Notes under the pieces: model-generated
The model's input: the letters and a program-made list of their open reading frames with translations, nothing else
Told to the model about the DNA's origin: nothing
The model's database searches: none
Shown: in pieces, positions 9,683 to 18,240 of the stretch
Layout: each line of letters starts with the position of its first letter
Numbering within the stretch: position 1 is the first letter of the stretch
Origin: DATFKA01 sp035268885
Lineage (GTDB): Bacteria; Bacteroidota; Bacteroidia; Chitinophagales; Saprospiraceae
NCBI GenBank assembly: GCA_035268885.1
Contig: DATFKA010000072.1
Span: 34,938-98,937, forward strand
Direction: 5' to 3'
Length of the DNA: 64,000 nucleotides
Translations under genes and position numbers: made by a program

Positions 9683-11266
9683 TTACTTCTCAAGCGTCAG
9701 GAATTCAAATGAGGCACGTTCAGGTAACAAAGTGGCTGCCTTCTGGTTTTCGGCAATCAGATAATATTGCAGTCCTTCCTGTACCGGAATACGGACTTGC
9801 CAACGAGACACACCCGAGGTGGCCTCATCCGTAGTACTGGCCTGCATAGCCTGGCGAATGAAACGGCGGCCCTGCTCATAGCGATAACACAACCAAAGCT
9901 GTTCTCCATTTTCCATCCGGGCAGAAATAATGGCTTCCGCCCCCTCTAGCCGGGCTTCAGTCTCACTGATGGTCGGCGCTTTCGCCCGTAATAACGGATG
10001 ATCTTTTAGGTATAGATTGCGATCATTCATCAAATCAAAAACCCCAATAATCTGTTCCTGACCAGCCATTTGTGTCTCCGTAAGACTAGCCGAGAACTGA
10101 GCATTGCTGTATAACTTTTGGGAATCAGCCTCTACTTCAGCGCTTATAAAGTCGTACAGCTCCGTAGCCCTCTGATACAGCGCACTATCCTGTCCCTGTT
10201 CTTTAAGCAGGGTACGCATATGGGCCAGGTACACCTTTCGGTAAAGGTCTTTGCGCAGCAGAAAGGTCAACAGGGGGCGTTGAGCGTTGTTATCTTTAAA
10301 ATGCAGGAACATACTGGTTTCCTTTAATTCCTGATCATTAAAACGCCTTTTCAGATCGGGCAATCGGAATCCGCCAAAAGCCAGATTCAAATCCCAGATA
10401 ATCGGGTGGAAAACCCCATCGAGATCCTGGTACAGGTAGTAGTTATGGCAAAAAGCCCCCAAATAGCTATCCAAATTGACGGTATAATTATCGAAAGCCA
10501 GCATCCACAGAGTTTGATCAACGTTCAGATGCGATTCGATTTGATCAAAATCGTGGTGTAAGACGTCGATTAACTTTACCAGTGCTGCCCAACCGTAATC
10601 AGACTTCAACTCGTAGTATGGCTCATAACAGGTAGTGTCTTTGCCCAGGAAGGTCAAAGACGAGCGATTACCTTCCGGGCAGCCCGGCTTTTTCTCGACC
10701 AGATAATTGGGGTCACATTTGAAAAGCACCCCATCGTGATCGCCAAAATAATGGTCCAAAAAGGCATTATCTACCGATTCCACCAGCGTATATAGTCCCA
10801 AATATTCCTCATTGACGTAAACCCGAGCGTAAACTGCGCGGGAAGCGGGCATGTACTGCCGGGCGATATCGTAAGCCAGAGTTTCCCGGATAAAACTAGG
10901 ATCGCGAAAGCCATTTGCCAATTTTAGTGATTTGTGCTTACTGGGCATTTTACTATCCTTGTCAGTATAATTGAGTTTAATATTGAGTGGTAGTTTGACC
11001 TTACCGGATTTTATGACCGCATTATAGGAGCTGTTTCCCTTAAAACGAACCCCGGCCCCTTCGTACAGGACGCCATCTACGAGTACATCCGCAGGAATGC
11101 GATCTCCTTCTGCTTTAGATTTCATGACTTGTAATGGAGTCCGCCAGTCTTCAACCGGAAAATTGACCTTGATCTCGTGTACTATTTCGGCCTTGAATAC
11201 TTCCTGAGCGGTTAAGAAGGACCCCAGGAAAAAACAGTTGATTAAAAGTAGACTCCATTTTTTCAT
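9683..11266 (-). CDS. Exported CotH-like kinase (catalytic residues intact)
   Basis: 527 residues with a Sec signal peptide ending near LTAQ. The CotH-kinase core spans about residues 95-310: LKLANGFRDPSFIRETLAYDIAR, the putative catalytic Asp266 in NLDSY, HNYYLYQ, and the metal-binding Asp292 in IIWDLN. The known family founder, Bacillus CotH, phosphorylates spore coat proteins. Here the protein would act in the periplasm or outside. The C-terminal 100 residues form a beta-rich domain. It lies 41 bp after its paralogue, in which both aspartates are replaced, and before a YheT hydrolase. The kinase function is inferred from family and motifs. Confidence 0.85.
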   Translation of the reverse strand: MKKWSLLLINCFFLGSFLTAQEVFKAEIVHEIKVNFPVEDWRTPLQVMKSKAEGDRIPADVLVDGVLYEGAGVRFKGNSSYNAVIKSGKVKLPLNIKLNYTDKDSKMPSKHKSLKLANGFRDPSFIRETLAYDIARQYMPASRAVYARVYVNEEYLGLYTLVESVDNAFLDHYFGDHDGVLFKCDPNYLVEKKPGCPEGNRSSLTFLGKDTTCYEPYYELKSDYGWAALVKLIDVLHHDFDQIESHLNVDQTLWMLAFDNYTVNLDSYLGAFCHNYYLYQDLDGVFHPIIWDLNLAFGGFRLPDLKRRFNDQELKETSMFLHFKDNNAQRPLLTFLLRKDLYRKVYLAHMRTLLKEQGQDSALYQRATELYDFISAEVEADSQKLYSNAQFSASLTETQMAGQEQIIGVFDLMNDRNLYLKDHPLLRAKAPTISETEARLEGAEAIISARMENGEQLWLCYRYEQGRRFIRQAMQASTTDEATSGVSRWQVRIPVQEGLQYYLIAENQKAATLLPERASFEFLTLEK

Positions 11267-11307
11267 AATATCCGAGTTTATCTATTTGCTCAAAGGCTCC
11301 CAGCCTA

Positions 11308-12933
11308 CTATTTATTCAGCTCTGTTAAAGAAAAACGGAATTGCTCATGGGTATACCGGGTGGGCGCGTAGGCAATAGTCTTGGCATTTTCGGCAACGAG
11401 GTAGAAGTGAATGGTATCTGCATCCGCAGCGGGTGGAATAATGACCCCGTAAATATTATCTCCGGCTGCCTCGTCGTAATGATTACCATCATCTTCCATT
11501 TGCATCGATTGATAAGGCTGGTCTTCATCAAACCGGTAGTGAATCGTTACGCTGGAAGTAAACTCCGAGACGGGAACTTGTATTTGAAATTTCTCGATGC
11601 GATCCCGCGAGTACCGCTTTCTTTGCTTCACCACTGGCTCCCCTATTTCGGCGGGTACATAAAGTAAAGGTTCGGCCTTTTTCAAATATCGCGCCCGATT
11701 ATTCATAAAGGTTAGCAGGCCCGGAATACGAGTAAGGTTTCCGATGGTAGCCACCAGACTTTTATCGAAATCAACCGCATTGTAATAATGGTTTTTATCA
11801 GCTATTAGTGATTCCTTAATGAGCTCCTGCAGAGCTTTTGCCTTTAGCTCAAATTCGCCGCTCAGGAACTCTTCGTAGAGAATGGTACGCAGGTGAGAAA
11901 GGTAGCGCTTGCGATTATATTCATCAGCCAGCAGCTGACTCACGAGTGGTTTGGTGCGTTCATTTTGGTGCAAAAGTATATCCAGTTTTTCCATTTGATC
12001 GACGCTTAAATCCGAACCTTTCCCAATGTTCTTTACGCTTCCAAAGGCAAAATTTGTATTCCACATGATTGGGGCAAAGCGACCATCGGCCTGCTGATAT
12101 AGAAAATAGTTAGGTGCCTCCTTGCCCAGGTAACTGGATAAGTTGGCAATCACGTTATTATAAGCCAGCATCCACAGGGTATTATCGATATCCAGTATTT
12201 CGTTACGGAGTGCGGTTTGGTCTGAATTAAGCGCAGCTACCAATTGTACCAATGGCTCATAACTCTTTCCACGGACCAGCTGAAAATTTCGTCGATAACA
12301 TTCCGGATCGGGCTCCGAAAGTAGATTGCCAAAGGCAGCATCCAGGCAATAGTCGCCCTCCAGCGCTTCCGTAAGCGGGTCGCTGTAAAACAGATGCCCC
12401 TGCGATTCTCCAAAGGAATGCTGCAAAAAGGAGCTGTCGATCGGTTCTACATTTACGAACAAACCATAATATTCCTCATTGACCTCCACCTTGGCAAAAT
12501 TGGCACGCGGAGCTGGCATATATTTGCGGGCCATCTCGTAGGCTAACACTTCACGGACCATACTGGGATCACGCAGCGACTCGGATAGTAAAACAGCGCG
12601 GTTTCCCTGGTAGGTTTGCCCCTCTTTTTTATAATCCAGTCGGACAAAAAGACTGTTTTTTTGTTGATCCGGCTCAAAGAATCTACTTTTCTTGATCCGA
12701 ACCCCTACCCCATCCAGGGTAGTACCATTGATGGTCAGGCTAGCCTCCAGTAGTTCATCGCCATTATACCGCAAGGAATCGAGCGCCATTTGCCAGTTTT
12801 CTTCCTTAAATTCGATGGAAATATCCTGAATGGCATCCAGTTGGTAAAAATCGTCTTCCTGAGCAGGCAGGCTTACCAGCCAGAAGAAATTCAGAAAGAT
12901 AAGCCCCAGAAGATTTAGAAATTTCATGTGCAT
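11308..12933 (-). CDS. Exported CotH-like pseudokinase paralogue
   Basis: 541 residues with a signal peptide (LVSLPAQ). It aligns along its length with the next gene: VLLSESLRDPSMVREVLAYEMAR, YGLFVNVEPIDSSFLQHSFGES and APNYFLYQ. The catalytic Asp266 of the partner is Ser266 here (NLSSY), and the metal Asp292 is Asn292 (IMWNTN); the numbering is identical in the two proteins. The CotH histidine in HNY is Pro. It is therefore probably catalytically dead while the frame stays intact. The C terminus carries a domain around DGNHYDEAAGDNIYG, resembling the Asp-rich turn seen in many exported beta-sandwich proteins. Probable first gene of the CotH-CotH-YheT operon. Confidence 0.85.
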   Translation of the reverse strand: MHMKFLNLLGLIFLNFFWLVSLPAQEDDFYQLDAIQDISIEFKEENWQMALDSLRYNGDELLEASLTINGTTLDGVGVRIKKSRFFEPDQQKNSLFVRLDYKKEGQTYQGNRAVLLSESLRDPSMVREVLAYEMARKYMPAPRANFAKVEVNEEYYGLFVNVEPIDSSFLQHSFGESQGHLFYSDPLTEALEGDYCLDAAFGNLLSEPDPECYRRNFQLVRGKSYEPLVQLVAALNSDQTALRNEILDIDNTLWMLAYNNVIANLSSYLGKEAPNYFLYQQADGRFAPIMWNTNFAFGSVKNIGKGSDLSVDQMEKLDILLHQNERTKPLVSQLLADEYNRKRYLSHLRTILYEEFLSGEFELKAKALQELIKESLIADKNHYYNAVDFDKSLVATIGNLTRIPGLLTFMNNRARYLKKAEPLLYVPAEIGEPVVKQRKRYSRDRIEKFQIQVPVSEFTSSVTIHYRFDEDQPYQSMQMEDDGNHYDEAAGDNIYGVIIPPAADADTIHFYLVAENAKTIAYAPTRYTHEQFRFSLTELNK

Positions 12934-13112
12934 GATGATTGCTTATTACGGAAGTGTATAAACCACCTCACTAGAAGAATATAGTTTTTGGTCGTCGTCA
13001 TTCAGACAACATTCATATTGCAATTATACTAAATTAAATCCATTACCTGCGAGCGGTTTTTCCAATAATACCGGGTAAATGGAGCAGAAAAAAAGAAAAG
13101 GTCAGGCGTACG

Positions 13113-13331
13113 CTAAAACAGGTTACTTAAACTAAAAGCAACATTAAAGAACATGATAGCCATCAAAGCCAGGGCCAGGATGCGCAAAACGTTCCCATTT
13201 TCCTTGCGGAACTGTTCTGCCTTTTTTGCTCTTTCTCCCTGACCGAAAGATACCATTCCCCGGGCAAATAAATACACATATACACCCAGTGCCAATAAAA
13301 GAAGCTCAACAACTAAACCTAAGCTTTGCAT
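13113..13331 (-). CDS. Small membrane protein of unknown function
   Basis: 72 residues with two hydrophobic helices (about 5-24 and 49-68) joined by a charged loop (GERAKKAEQFRKENG). No family was recognised. Its start lies 1 bp after the stop of the asparaginase-domain gene, which supports a real, co-transcribed gene. Confidence 0.7.
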   Translation of the reverse strand: MQSLGLVVELLLLALGVYVYLFARGMVSFGQGERAKKAEQFRKENGNVLRILALALMAIMFFNVAFSLSNLF

Positions 13332-13332
13332 A

Positions 13333-13827
13333 CTATTCGTTTATTTCTTCAAAAAATCCGGTTTTGCGGTTTTTCACTACTTTATTCCAGTGAAACCAGC
13401 GACCATTCATAGCCACGTATACACCGGCCGGTAGCGTTTGGGCGAAAGCCAGTGCACTGCCCATATTAAAGAATCCATCGGAAGAAGTACCAAAAGCATA
13501 AGGAATCATCGCTCCGGTTAGTACGATGGTTTTATCGGTAATCTCCGCTTTCGCTAAAAAAGCCGCCGTTTCGGTGATGGAGTCGGTACCGTGTGTGATG
13601 ACGATTTTCTGTGCCATGTTTCGCTGGCAGTTGTGGAGGATGATCGTCCGGTCTGCCTCCGTCATTTCCAGACTATCGACCATCATCAGGGTCTTTACGT
13701 CAAAATCCAGGGTACAACGTCCCCGATCCAGCATCTTCTTCAGGTGTGTATCTTTAAAGTATAACTTTCCCGTAATGTAATTGTATTCCTTGTCAAAAGT
13801 CCCCCCCGTAACAAATATCTGAATCAT
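13333..13827 (-). CDS. Single-domain asparaginase-like protein
   Basis: 164 residues, about half the length of usual L-asparaginases. It contains only the N-terminal catalytic domain: TGGTFD at residues 7-12 with the nucleophile Thr, HGTDS near residue 79, and the Lys in DKTIVLTGAM. All catalytic residues of that domain are present; the C-terminal domain that completes the tetramer interface is absent, and the downstream small gene does not supply it. No signal peptide, so cytoplasmic. Stand-alone proteins of this type exist in other bacteria, so it is read as a complete gene rather than a truncation. Activity on asparagine is uncertain. Confidence 0.85.
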   Translation of the reverse strand: MIQIFVTGGTFDKEYNYITGKLYFKDTHLKKMLDRGRCTLDFDVKTLMMVDSLEMTEADRTIILHNCQRNMAQKIVITHGTDSITETAAFLAKAEITDKTIVLTGAMIPYAFGTSSDGFFNMGSALAFAQTLPAGVYVAMNGRWFHWNKVVKNRKTGFFEEINE

Positions 13828-13875
13828 AGATTGTTTTGCATCTTATTGTCTAATGCCAGTACAAAATTACAAAAT

Positions 13876-13913
13876 AAAACTGCCTTACACGAAGATTCGC
13901 GTAAGGCAGTTTT
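13876..13913 (-). terminator. Intrinsic terminator after M16 operon
   Basis: A 13-bp perfect stem, AAAACTGCCTTAC / GTAAGGCAGTTTT, with a 12-nt loop, is followed on the minus strand by a T-rich run. It lies 25 bp beyond the stop of the M16 gene ending at 13938 and before the start of the asparaginase-domain gene. Confidence 0.88.
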
Positions 13914-13937
13914 GCGCAACATAGCCGTAAAAGAAAA

Positions 13938-16007
13938 TTATTCGATAGAGAATAGATCATCCGCTACGCCACTGTTGACTTCGACAGATTGCACCTTCAT
14001 TTCAATGGGGAAAGGCATGGGGCCTCCGCTGGTTTTCTGAACCATGGGAAACAGGATCCCCGCCTGTTCCTGATAATCCATAAAATCTACCGTTGTGGTG
14101 ACGGTCTGCCCCTGGGCCTGCTCGGTCGATACCGTGCGCACTTTCAGTCCCGTATCGGTCGCATAGTAATTCAGCTGCGTACCACCGCTAGCGGTCTTCA
14201 GTTGTACCACGTAAACCTGCTGGCCGTTCAGCTCTTCGATCCCCTTCAGTTCCATCTCTGCATTGGCATCGTAAAAGAGTTCAGGGAAAATAGCCGCCTG
14301 GGTCTTCATACCCGTTGCCGCTTCCCCTTCAATCTTCTGAGATTGGCCCATCATTTTCATGGAGCCTTCCGTACCATTAAAGGTGACATCTTGCACGACA
14401 TTGCCCATCATCGACACCTCTACTTTCATTTTAGCGGGTGCTTTTTTCACCATTTTAGTCGTCATGGTCTGTCCCTGGATTGAGGCCTCCATCTCAATGG
14501 TTACATCCTTTACGGCAGCTAGATCATCTTTGCCACCGATGGCAGTCAGATACTTATCAATAACGCCCTGTGCCGTGATATCTCCGGCACTAACTGCTGC
14601 TTTTACGGGTTGGCCGTAGATATCCAGCAGTTCCACATCACCAAAGCGCTGCAACTGTTCCATCACATCATCCTGATTACCTACCACAAAGATGTAGGCA
14701 CCTTCGGGACGAATATATTTTTGGGCGGCGGCCTGTACTTCTTTTGGCGTAACCGCTTGCAGTCGTGTCAGGTAGCTTTCATAATGATCTTTCGCCAGCT
14801 TATAACGGATAATATTCAACGAGTAATTGGCAATAGACTGCGGAGATTCCGTTCCGCGAGCAAAAGCGCCAGCTAGTCGATTCTTGGATTCCTGAAGTAT
14901 TTCTTCATCCACCATTTCGTTACGAATCCGATCCATCTCCTTTAAAATTTCGGTAATGGAGCTATCCGTTACCTCATTACGAACCGAAGCCGAAGCCGTA
15001 AAGTAGCCTACTTCCTGATCGGGAGAAAGCTGAGAATAGGCACCGTAGGTATAGCCTTTGTCCTCACGCAGGTTACGAAACAGGCGACCACGGGTACCGC
15101 TCCCCAGAATAGCATTCATTAGGCGAGCAGCCATTCGATCCTGATTAGATGTCTTCATGTAGACCGGGTAAGTCACATTGATGACCGACTGCACCGCTCC
15201 CGGTTTGTTGACCAGCACTACTTTCGTTTTTTCAGGCACCTTAGGATTAGTAAAAGCAGGCTTTTTCACTGCACCCTCCTTCCACTCTCCAAAGTATTGA
15301 TTCGCTACATCTTTAGCTCGGTCGACCGAGATATCTCCGACAATCACCAGATAAGAAATGTTAGGTTTGAAGTAGGTATTGTAATAGCTACGTACATCCT
15401 CCAGAGAAATATTATCAATGGTTTTTGCCGTTTCAAACTCTCCGTAGGGATGATCAGCACCGTAGCGCAGGACGTCTGCTACTCTACCGGCAATGGCATT
15501 AGGATCTTCCTGAGCAGCTGCCAGGCCCGACTTGGTCTGTTCTTTGATTTTAGTAAATTCTTCTTCGGGGAAGCTAGGCATCAGCACTATTTCTTGCATG
15601 ATTTCCAGTAAAGCATCCGCATGTTTGGTCAGGCTGGAGCCAAAAACACCCCCAGAACTGGCACCAAGGTTGGCACCTATAAAATCTACCGCTTCGTCAA
15701 TTTCAGCCTTGCTACGCTTAATGGTACCGCTTCTCAATAATTGGCCGGCGATGGAGGCCGCTCCGGTCTTTTCCCCTTCCACCACCGGAGGGACGTTTAC
15801 GGCTAGCTGAAAGCTCACCCTGGGTAAGCGGTCATTCTCAACGACGATAACAGTCAGGCCATTATCTAAGGTAAAGGTGGTTGATTCGCCCAGTTCAATC
15901 TTCGGTGCCGGGCCACCCTCGGGTGCGGTCTTTCGAAAATCCTCCTGAGCCGTCAGGCTAAAAGAGAAACCCAAGGCACAAATTAGTATATATAGTAACT
16001 TATTCAT
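13938..16007 (-). CDS. M16-family peptidase-like protein, non-catalytic subunit, with LolA-like C-terminal domain
   Basis: 689 residues with a signal peptide ending SLTAQ. Residues 40-460 form the two M16 half-domains. The zinc motif HXXEH is absent; the equivalent helix reads AGQLLRSGT, and the C-terminal half keeps NEVTDSSITEILKEM and RLAGAFARGTESP. This is the pattern of the inactive partner in M16B heterodimers. Residues from about 475 on form a separate lipoprotein-sorting-like (LolA/outer-membrane) beta domain: YLTAIGGKDDLAAVKDVTI, VVQDVTFNGTEG and YYATDTGLKVR. It starts 39 bp after the active partner and ends in a strong terminator. Probable role: periplasmic peptide degradation, with the tail possibly binding a lipidated or hydrophobic partner (inference). 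Confidence 0.9.
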   Translation of the reverse strand: MNKLLYILICALGFSFSLTAQEDFRKTAPEGGPAPKIELGESTTFTLDNGLTVIVVENDRLPRVSFQLAVNVPPVVEGEKTGAASIAGQLLRSGTIKRSKAEIDEAVDFIGANLGASSGGVFGSSLTKHADALLEIMQEIVLMPSFPEEEFTKIKEQTKSGLAAAQEDPNAIAGRVADVLRYGADHPYGEFETAKTIDNISLEDVRSYYNTYFKPNISYLVIVGDISVDRAKDVANQYFGEWKEGAVKKPAFTNPKVPEKTKVVLVNKPGAVQSVINVTYPVYMKTSNQDRMAARLMNAILGSGTRGRLFRNLREDKGYTYGAYSQLSPDQEVGYFTASASVRNEVTDSSITEILKEMDRIRNEMVDEEILQESKNRLAGAFARGTESPQSIANYSLNIIRYKLAKDHYESYLTRLQAVTPKEVQAAAQKYIRPEGAYIFVVGNQDDVMEQLQRFGDVELLDIYGQPVKAAVSAGDITAQGVIDKYLTAIGGKDDLAAVKDVTIEMEASIQGQTMTTKMVKKAPAKMKVEVSMMGNVVQDVTFNGTEGSMKMMGQSQKIEGEAATGMKTQAAIFPELFYDANAEMELKGIEELNGQQVYVVQLKTASGGTQLNYYATDTGLKVRTVSTEQAQGQTVTTTVDFMDYQEQAGILFPMVQKTSGGPMPFPIEMKVQSVEVNSGVADDLFSIE

Positions 16008-16046
16008 CTATCTAAATTTAAATTTTACGCGTTTTGAAGGGAAAAA

Positions 16047-17372
16047 TTACTGTCCGGAAGCGGGTAGCCAGGAAATCACCAGGCGATTTTCTTTGTTAAG
16101 ATATTTCTTGGCTACTCTTTGAATATCCTCTCGGGTAACGGCCAGGTAACGATCAATCTCTGTATTGATCAGGTTGGCATCCCCCTGGAAGCCCTCGTAA
16201 GTAGCCAGCGCAGAAGCAATACCCGCATTGGAAGCAAAATTAAATACAAAGCTACTTTCCTGCTGGTTGCGGATTTTCTGAAAATCCCGCTCAGAAATCA
16301 ACTCCGTCTTAATCTTTTCAATTTCGGTATCAAAGGCAGCTTCCATGTCTTCCAGGGAAGCACCCATATTGGCAATTCCGAATAGGACATTCATGCCTGC
16401 CGACTCCTGAGCCAACTGAATCGATTGTGCCACCAGAGCCACTTTTTTATCATCCACTAATGATTTATAAATTCTGGAAGACTGGCCTGTCGCCAGGATA
16501 GTATTCAGCATTTCCATAGCGTAATAATCATCCGAATATTGTTCGGGCGCGGGGTAAGCCATAATTAAGGCAGGGAGTTGTACCTGATCGTAAACCGTGT
16601 CCCGCATCTCTGATGTCAGCCTTTGTACCTTCACTTCCGGGCGGAAGACGGGATCTTCGGGCGAAGGAATGGTAGCAAAGTACTTATCCACCAGCTTTTT
16701 GGTCTCTTCAATATCGATATCACCAACGATGGATAGTACGGCGTTGTCAGGACGGTAAAATTCAGCGTAAAAATCTGTGAAATCCGATTCTTTAGCAGCA
16801 TTAATATCTTCCATCGTACCGATGGGAGTGGTTTGATAAGGCGTGCCTTTAAAAAAGCGCTTAACGGTTTCCTCCAGCAGGGTACCGTAAGGCTGATTAT
16901 CGGTATTCTGGCGCCGTTCTTCTTTCACCACCTCCCTCTGGGTTTCGACGCCTTCGATATCCACTTTGGCGTGTAGCATTCTTTCTGATTCCAACCAAAG
17001 GCCTAACTCGAGCTGGTTGGAAGGAAGATTCTCAAAATAAAGGGTGTAATCAAAGGTGGTTCCAGCGTTATTATTTCCACCAACACCCGCCAGGTACTTA
17101 TCGAATTCTCCGCGATCAATATTTTCCGATCCTTCGAACATCAGGTGTTCAAAAAAGTGAGCAAAACCCGAACGACCCGGCTTCTCATTTTTTGAACCGA
17201 CATGATAAAATACATTGATCGTAACAACCGGTGCGGAATTGTTCTGGTGAAGCAGAACGGTTAAGCCGTTGTCCAGCTCAAACTTTTCAAACTCCAGAGG
17301 TTTCATTTGAGCGTTCAGGGTGGACAGCAGAAAAGAGCCCACCAATAGTGATAAGAGCAAACGTTTCATCAT
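16047..17372 (-). CDS. M16-family zinc metallopeptidase (active subunit)
   Basis: 441 residues with a signal peptide (LLSTLNAQ). The inverted zinc motif HFFEH is at residues 72-76, and the third ligand is expected among the glutamates of QREVVKEERRQ near residue 150. The C-terminal half is the structural M16 repeat. M16B enzymes act as heterodimers with an inactive partner, which is the next gene, 39 bp downstream. Exported, probably periplasmic. First gene of a two-gene operon. Confidence 0.92.
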   Translation of the reverse strand: MMKRLLLSLLVGSFLLSTLNAQMKPLEFEKFELDNGLTVLLHQNNSAPVVTINVFYHVGSKNEKPGRSGFAHFFEHLMFEGSENIDRGEFDKYLAGVGGNNNAGTTFDYTLYFENLPSNQLELGLWLESERMLHAKVDIEGVETQREVVKEERRQNTDNQPYGTLLEETVKRFFKGTPYQTTPIGTMEDINAAKESDFTDFYAEFYRPDNAVLSIVGDIDIEETKKLVDKYFATIPSPEDPVFRPEVKVQRLTSEMRDTVYDQVQLPALIMAYPAPEQYSDDYYAMEMLNTILATGQSSRIYKSLVDDKKVALVAQSIQLAQESAGMNVLFGIANMGASLEDMEAAFDTEIEKIKTELISERDFQKIRNQQESSFVFNFASNAGIASALATYEGFQGDANLINTEIDRYLAVTREDIQRVAKKYLNKENRLVISWLPASGQ

Positions 17373-17462
17373 AAGACGATTTTTTGGTTAAATTTTGCTC
17401 CTAAATATCTACTAATCCTGATTAAAATAAAACCTTATTCTATTAAAGTACCGTTAAAAACG

Positions 17463-17479
17463 AAAAACGGCACGTTTTT
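17463..17479 (-). terminator. Short terminator-like hairpin after ykuK-like gene
   Basis: AAAAACG / CGTTTTT with a 3-nt loop lies 1 bp after the stop codon at 17481. On the minus strand the 3' arm runs into further T-rich sequence. The stem is short and partly A-T, so efficiency is uncertain. Confidence 0.55.
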
Positions 17480-17480
17480 A

Positions 17481-17951
17481 CTAGACGACTTTATCCGCAC
17501 AGGAGGAACTCGCAAAAGCATCGGGCTTCATCTTAAATTGAAAGCCCATACCGATGATGTAGCCCATCGCTTCCTTGAGGGCCACGTTGGATCTAAAGTG
17601 CGGATCCGTATTGATGTCGGCGTGGACTTCCAGGGCCACATCGTGCTCATCCAGCAGATCGCAAAGCGCATAAGCGACTTCGATGGACTTGCTCACCTCT
17701 TTGATCATGCGTTCCCGCAAGCCCATTGGCTGCGTGGAGCGATCATTACTGATAAACATAAAACCGCCTTTTTTCTCTCTCAAGAAAACAATAACGGTGG
17801 CAAATTCGGTAATTTTTCCGCGTACCTGAGAGTCTGTACCGATACATACTTTCATCTTGTTGCCTTTAGCAATTTCACGAACCAGGGTCTCCCGAACCGC
17901 ATCTTGGATGGGCAGCTCAATTGGCTGACCATTTAGTCTGCGCCATTTCAT
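17481..17951 (-). CDS. YkuK-like RNase H-fold protein
   Basis: 156 residues. The segment KVCIGTDSQVRGKITEFATVIVF matches the first strand pair of the YkuK (former DUF458) family, in which GTDSQ provides the RNase H-like acidic residue. A second acidic cluster (LEVHADINTDPHFRSN) follows near residue 112. Family proteins are predicted ribonuclease H-like enzymes of unknown substrate. No signal peptide. Monocistronic by position: the inverted-repeat element at 17973-18034 lies just upstream of its start and a hairpin directly follows its stop. Confidence 0.82.
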   Translation of the reverse strand: MKWRRLNGQPIELPIQDAVRETLVREIAKGNKMKVCIGTDSQVRGKITEFATVIVFLREKKGGFMFISNDRSTQPMGLRERMIKEVSKSIEVAYALCDLLDEHDVALEVHADINTDPHFRSNVALKEAMGYIIGMGFQFKMKPDAFASSSCADKVV

Positions 17952-17972
17952 CTGTTTGATTTTTGAATAGTA

Positions 17973-18034
17973 AGGAATGAGTCAATAATAAATTATACAT
18001 CTTTACTTGTACACTTTATTAATGCCCCATTCCT
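17973..18034. repeat. Inverted-repeat element, short copy
   Basis: The 62-bp element begins AGGAATG and ends CATTCCT. The two arms match imperfectly as inverted repeats over about 27 bp. Left and right arms are nearly identical to the ends of the 160-bp copy at 28822-28981: the left 38 bases differ at two positions and the right 32 bases, running to the flanking AAA, are identical. It lacks the 98-bp interior of that copy. It lies 21 bp upstream of the YkuK-like start and may influence its transcription. Confidence 0.75.
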
Positions 18035-18240
18035 AAACATAATGTTATTTTAAGATTCTTAAAAATAACAAAGCTTTTCTTGTAATAAAGAAAAAAAGCA
18101 AGATTTAAATAAAGCTTAATCTGAAATTAACAAAGAAATAAACCCGTAGGGGAGACAGATAGTTCCCTGAAATGAAGATCTCTTAGCCGACTTGTCGGCA
18201 AAATTACCTATTGCGGCGAGCCTCTGAGCAAGGATAACGG

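Noticed and set aside
13333..13827. Short asparaginase as a broken pseudogene
   Set aside because: All catalytic residues of the domain are intact, the stop is clean, and a downstream gene is coupled by 1 bp; the remaining half is not found as a remnant.
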